Shown here: piece after piece, positions 60,354-64,000 of the stretch | Position numbering within the stretch: position 1 is the stretch's first letter | How the letters are laid out: every line of letters starts with the position of its first letter | Origin: Mycobacterium marinum | GTDB lineage: Bacteria > Actinomycetota > Actinomycetes > Mycobacteriales > Mycobacteriaceae | NCBI RefSeq assembly: GCF_003391395.1 | Contig: NZ_CP024190.1 | Span: 2,790,001-2,854,000 of the forward strand | Reading direction: 5' to 3' | Length of the DNA: 64,000 bases | Made by a program: the position numbers and the translations under genes | Notes under the pieces: model-generated | Seen by the model: only the letters and a program-made list of their open reading frames with translations | What the model was told of the DNA's origin: nothing | Database searches by the model: none

Positions 60354-63335
60354 GTGGATCTCAATTTGTCGATGGTCACACGCCCGGTCGAGCGTCTGGT
60401 GGCCACCGCCCAGAATGGTTTGGAAGTGCTACGGCTGGGAGGCCTGGAAACGGGCAGCGTCCCATCGCCTTCGCAGATCGTCGAGAGCGTACCCATGTAC
60501 AAGCTGCGACGATACTTTCCGCCGGACAACCGGCCGGGTCAGCCGCCGGTCGGACCACCGGTGTTGATGGTGCACCCGATGATGATGTCGGCCGACATGT
60601 GGGACGTCACCCGAGAAGAAGGCGCCGTCGGAATCCTGCATGCCCGGGGACTGGACCCCTGGGTCATCGACTTCGGCTCACCCGACAAAGTCGAGGGCGG
60701 CATGCGCCGCAACCTCGCCGACCACATCGTGGCGCTCAGTGAAGTCATCGACACGGTCAAGGACACCACCGGCAGCGACGTGCACATCGTCGGGTATTCG
60801 CAAGGGGGCATGTTCTGCTATCAGGCCGCCGCGTATCGGCGTTCCAAGAACATCGCCAGCATCGTGGCGTTCGGCTCCCCGGTGGACACCTTGGCGGCTC
60901 TGCCGATGGGCATTCCGGCCAACTATGGGGCCGCCATCGCAGACTTCATGGCCGATCATGTCTTCAACCGGCTGGATATCCCAAGTTGGATGGCGCGCGC
61001 CGGCTTTCAGATGATGGACCCGCTCAAGACCGCCAAGGCCCGGGTGGATTTCGTGCGTCAGCTGCACGACCGTGAAGCGTTGCTGCCGCGCGAGCAGCAG
61101 CGCAGATTCCTTGAGCGCGAAGGGTGGATCGCCTGGTCGGGTCCGGCGATCTCGGAGCTGCTCAAGCAGTTCATTGCGCACAACCGAATGATGACCGGTG
61201 GTTTCGCCATCAACGGGCAGATGGTGACACTCACCGATATCACCTGCCCTGTACTGGCGTTCGTCGGCGAAGTCGACGACATCGGGCAGCCGGCGTCGGT
61301 GCGCGGTATCCGGCGCGCGGCACCCAACACCGATGTCTACGAATGCCTGATCCGGACCGGTCATTTCGGCCTCGTCGTGGGATCCAGGGCTGCCCAGCAG
61401 AGCTGGCCGACCGTCGCGGACTGGGTGAATTGGCTGTCTCGCGACGCAGACAAGCCGGCCAACATCGGCCTGATGGTCGAGCAGCCGGCCGAACACACCG
61501 ACAGCGGTGTCGCGTTCAGCTCCCGTGTCGCGCACGGCCTCGGGGAGGTCTCGGAGGCGGCGCTGGCCGTGGCTCGCGGTGCGGCTGAGGCGGTCTTTGC
61601 GGCCAATAGATCGGTGCGCACCCTGGCCGTTGAAACGGTCCGCACGCTGCCGCGCCTGGCTCGACTGGGCCAGCTCAATGACCATACCCGAATTTCGCTG
61701 GGCCGCATCATCGACGAGCAAGCACGTGACGCGCCGCAGGGCGAATTCCTGTTGTTCGACGATCGCGTGCACACCTACGAGGCCGTCAACCGGCGCATCA
61801 ACAACGTCGTTCGGGGTCTGATCGAAGTCGGTGTGCGACAAGGTGACCGGGTGGGCGTGCTGATGGAGACACGGCCCAGCGCCCTGGTCGCGATCGCGGC
61901 GCTGTCCCGGTTGGGGGCGGTGGCGGTGCTGATGCGCCAGGACGTCGACCTTGCTGCCCAGGTTCGGCTTGGGGGAGCGACCGAGATCTTGGCTGACCCA
62001 ACCAATCTCGGTGCTGCACGGCAACTCCCGGGGCAGATATTGGTGCTGGGCGGTGGCGAGGCGCGCGATCTGGACCTGCCCGAGGACGCCGACGTCATCG
62101 ACATGGAACAGATCGACCCGGACGCCGTCGAACTGCCCGCCTGGTATCGGCAGAACCCCGGTCTAGCAAGGGATCTGGCCTTCATCGCGTTCAGCGGAAT
62201 CGGCGGTGAACTGGTGGCGAAACAGATCACCAACTATCGCTGGGCGGTGTCGGCTTTTGGAACCGCCTCAACGGCCTCCCTGGACCGCAAGGACACGGTC
62301 TACGCCTTGACTCCGCTGCACCACGAGTCCGCGCTGCTGGTCAGCTTGGGCGGTGCGGTTGTTGGAGGCGCCCGCATTGCGCTGTCCCGCGGATTGCGGC
62401 CAGACCGGTTCCTCAACGAAGTGCGGCGATACGGCGTGACGGTGGTTTCCTACACCTGGGCGATGCTGCGTGACGTGGTCGACAATCCCGAGTTTGCGTT
62501 GCACGGTAACCACCCGGTGCGGCTGTTCATCGGCTCTGGGATGCCGACCGGACTCTGGGAGCGCGTCGTTGAGACGTTCGCACCCGCTCACGTCGTCGAG
62601 TTCTTCGCTACCACCGACGGACAGGCGGTGCTGGCCAATGTGTCTGGCGCCAAGATCGGCAGCAAAGGTCGGCCGTTGCCCGGGGCTGGACGTGTTGAGC
62701 TCGGTGCCTACGATGCCGAACACGACCTGATTCTGGAGAACGAGCGTGGCTTCGTGCAGATCGCCGAGGCAAACCAGGTCGGGGTGCTGCTGGCCCAATC
62801 CAGAGGCCCCATCGATCCGACGGCCTCGGTCAAACGCGGGGTTTTTGCCCCCGCGGACACCTGGATATCCACCGAATACCTGTTCCGCCGCGACGAGGAC
62901 GGAGACTTCTGGCTGGTGGGCCGGCGCGGCTCGGTGGCGCGCACCGCGCGCGGGATGATCTATGTCGAACCCGTCACCGACGCGCTCGGCATCATCGACG
63001 CCGTTGACCTTGCGGTCACCTACGAAGTCTCGGTCGGCGAGCATCAGCTCGCGGTATCGGCAGTGACACTGCGCCCGGGCGCGACCATCACGGGGGCCGA
63101 CCTGACCGATGCCGTGGCCGGCATGCCGATCGGCCTGGGCCCCGACCTCGTGCACGTGGTGCCGACGCTCTCGCTCAGCGCGACCTACCGTCCGACGGTC
63201 AGCGCCCTGCGGGCGGCCGGGCTTCCCAAGCCAGGACGCCAGGCATGGTATTTCGATGCCGACACCAGCGAGTTCCGACGGTTGACGCCAGCGGTACGTG
63301 CCGAACTCAGCGGCGAGGCGCCCGCCGATGCTTGA
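60354..63335 (+). CDS. PhaC-like alpha/beta hydrolase fused to acyl-CoA synthetase-like domain, Rv1683-like
   Basis: 993 residues from GTG 60354 (GTG 60351 also possible), 5 bases after AGGGAG. N-terminal half (about 40-365) is a poly-hydroxyalkanoate-synthase-like alpha/beta hydrolase: LMVHPMMMSADMWD and the nucleophile elbow GYSQGG with Ser149. C-terminal half (about 425-993) is an AMP-binding acyl-CoA synthetase fold (FLLFDDRVHTYEAVNRRINN, VGVLMETRPSALVAIAALSR), but the phosphate-binding loop reads AFSGIGGELVAKQ instead of TSGTTGxPKG. H37Rv Rv1683 has the same fusion and has been linked to triacylglycerol metabolism. The stop overlaps the next start by 8 bases. Confidence 0.9.
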   Translation: MDLNLSMVTRPVERLVATAQNGLEVLRLGGLETGSVPSPSQIVESVPMYKLRRYFPPDNRPGQPPVGPPVLMVHPMMMSADMWDVTREEGAVGILHARGLDPWVIDFGSPDKVEGGMRRNLADHIVALSEVIDTVKDTTGSDVHIVGYSQGGMFCYQAAAYRRSKNIASIVAFGSPVDTLAALPMGIPANYGAAIADFMADHVFNRLDIPSWMARAGFQMMDPLKTAKARVDFVRQLHDREALLPREQQRRFLEREGWIAWSGPAISELLKQFIAHNRMMTGGFAINGQMVTLTDITCPVLAFVGEVDDIGQPASVRGIRRAAPNTDVYECLIRTGHFGLVVGSRAAQQSWPTVADWVNWLSRDADKPANIGLMVEQPAEHTDSGVAFSSRVAHGLGEVSEAALAVARGAAEAVFAANRSVRTLAVETVRTLPRLARLGQLNDHTRISLGRIIDEQARDAPQGEFLLFDDRVHTYEAVNRRINNVVRGLIEVGVRQGDRVGVLMETRPSALVAIAALSRLGAVAVLMRQDVDLAAQVRLGGATEILADPTNLGAARQLPGQILVLGGGEARDLDLPEDADVIDMEQIDPDAVELPAWYRQNPGLARDLAFIAFSGIGGELVAKQITNYRWAVSAFGTASTASLDRKDTVYALTPLHHESALLVSLGGAVVGGARIALSRGLRPDRFLNEVRRYGVTVVSYTWAMLRDVVDNPEFALHGNHPVRLFIGSGMPTGLWERVVETFAPAHVVEFFATTDGQAVLANVSGAKIGSKGRPLPGAGRVELGAYDAEHDLILENERGFVQIAEANQVGVLLAQSRGPIDPTASVKRGVFAPADTWISTEYLFRRDEDGDFWLVGRRGSVARTARGMIYVEPVTDALGIIDAVDLAVTYEVSVGEHQLAVSAVTLRPGATITGADLTDAVAGMPIGLGPDLVHVVPTLSLSATYRPTVSALRAAGLPKPGRQAWYFDADTSEFRRLTPAVRAELSGEAPADA

Positions 63336-63561
63336 CGGAAAGCTGCTCAAGATCCTGGTGTGCCCGGCCGACCGGGGTCCGCTGCTGCTCGTCGAGGACG
63401 GCGAACGGGGCCGGCTGCTCTACAACCCGCGGCTACGGCGCGCATATCGGATCGACGACGACATTCCGGTCTTGCTGATCGATCAGGCCCGCGACGTCAC
63501 CGACGATGAGCACGCTCGCTTCACGGCACCTGGCTTACCGACGGATTCGCCCGCGGGCTGA
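63328..63561 (+). CDS. Trm112/UPF0434 family protein, Rv1684-like
   Basis: 77 residues from ATG 63328, overlapping the end of the upstream gene by 8 bases. Trm112-like: LLKILVCPADRGPLLLVE at the start and YRIDDDIPVLLIDQARDV near the end. Only one Cys is left of the usual zinc pair (CP-DRG-), as in many bacterial UPF0434 proteins. Trm112 partners activate methyltransferases in other organisms; the bacterial role is unclear. Co-translated with the fusion protein. Confidence 0.85.
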   Translation: MLDGKLLKILVCPADRGPLLLVEDGERGRLLYNPRLRRAYRIDDDIPVLLIDQARDVTDDEHARFTAPGLPTDSPAG

Positions 63562-63670
63562 CGGCGCAACCCGACAATGCGGCGGGGCGTGACTACCGGA
63601 GGACGTCCCTACGGCCACAACGAACGCGACGAGGATTCGTGCCTGGGTCCGGTTCGGTAGCGTGCCACGC

Positions 63671-64000
63671 ATGGCCACTAAACTCGAGAATGTCGGCATC
63701 GCCGTTCGCGACCTCGAAGCAACGATCTCCTTTCTCACCGACCTCGGTCTCACGTCTCACCGACCTCGGTCTCACGGTCGTCGGGCGTGACACGGTCAGT
63801 GGTGAATGGACCGACACTGCCGTCGGCCTTGATGGCAATCACGCCAACGTTGCGATGCTCCGGACGCCAGACGGGCACGGTCGTCTCGAGCTCTTCGAGT
63901 ACATCCACCCAACGGCGATGGAGTCGAAGCCCACGGTGCCCAACGAGATTGGAATGCATCGGGTTGCCTTCTCGGTCGACGGCATCGAGCAGGCTCTCGA
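63671..64000 (+). pseudogene. VOC (glyoxalase/bleomycin resistance) family gene broken by a 22-bp duplication; runs off window
   Basis: ATG 63671 starts MATKLENVGIAVRDLEATIS, a typical VOC first strand, but the frame ends at TGA 63788 after 39 residues. Removing one copy of a perfect 22-bp tandem repeat (63733-63776) restores one open frame to the window end, reading TVSGEWTDTAVGLDG, VAMLRTPDGHGRLELFEY and MHRVAFSVDGIEQAL, with the metal-ligand Glu of the VOC fold in LELFEY. So the gene is intact except for this duplication. It may be a recent mutation, a reversible slip or an assembly error. Substrate unknown. Confidence 0.8.
63733..63776 (+). repeat. Perfect 22-bp tandem duplication
   Basis: Unit 63733-63754 (begins TCTCACCGACC, ends GGTCTCACG) is repeated exactly at 63755-63776. 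Each unit also has a short internal repeat of GGTCTCAC/TCTCACC type, which would favour slippage. 22 is not a multiple of three, so the frame shifts. Confidence 0.95.

Overview
The window is chromosomal DNA of a slow-growing Mycobacterium that is close to, but not part of, the M. tuberculosis complex. Evidence is high GC, five PE-family genes, and gene order that follows the M. tuberculosis H37Rv stretch Rv1643-Rv1668c (rplT, tsnR, Rv1645c, PE17, Rv1647, Rv1648, pheST, argCJBDFRGH, pks10-7-8-9-11, cyp139, ABC-F ATPase), resuming at Rv1683-Rv1684. Gene names and H37Rv comparisons come from memory of those families, not from a search. The exact species cannot be fixed from the sequence.

Layout. 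1-9.1 kb: translation and housekeeping genes (rplT end, a SPOUT rRNA methyltransferase, an MpaB/DUF2236 oxygenase, a PE17-like protein, a class III nucleotide cyclase, a rhomboid-like membrane protein, and pheS-pheT behind a structured leader). 9.3-22.9 kb: a PE island on the + strand where H37Rv has the single minus-strand gene PE_PGRS30. It has three PE proteins with a shared C-terminal domain, then a giant PE protein of about 2213 residues built on 22 tandem copies of a 216-bp (72-residue) unit. 23.0-31.6 kb: a complete arginine biosynthesis cluster with an ArgR operator in front of argC, overlapping start/stop codons through argJ-argR, and a fourfold 15-bp repeat carrying the Shine-Dalgarno sequence of argH. 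31.7-51.3 kb: two type III polyketide synthases (pks10, pks11) flanking three modular type I synthases (pks7, an intact pks8, and pks9), then cyp139 and an ABC-F ATPase in the opposite direction. Pks9 has Gln in place of the ketosynthase Cys, the signature of a KSQ loading module.

53.0-60.3 kb is a variable region that replaces Rv1669-Rv1682 of H37Rv. It holds an LpqS-like lipoprotein behind a copper-repressor-type palindrome, a D-amino-acid-oxidase-like flavoprotein, an HPF/RaiA-like protein, an unknown small protein, and a minus-strand set of three hydrolases: an Anbu-type proteasome homologue, an N-formylglutamate amidohydrolase-like protein and a transglutaminase-like protein. The Anbu gene is visibly poorer in GC than its surroundings. 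The window ends with the PhaC/acyl-CoA-synthetase-like fusion (Rv1683-like), a Trm112/UPF0434 protein, and a VOC-family gene broken by a perfect 22-bp tandem duplication.

How the parts work together: argC-argH converts N-acetylglutamate to arginine under ArgR. The pks set reads as a small assembly line (acetyl starter from decarboxylated malonyl, one malonyl and one methylmalonyl fully reducing module) whose acyl chain could prime Pks10/Pks11, with CYP139 as tailoring oxidase. The Anbu/amidohydrolase/transglutaminase trio is the best candidate for an undescribed system.
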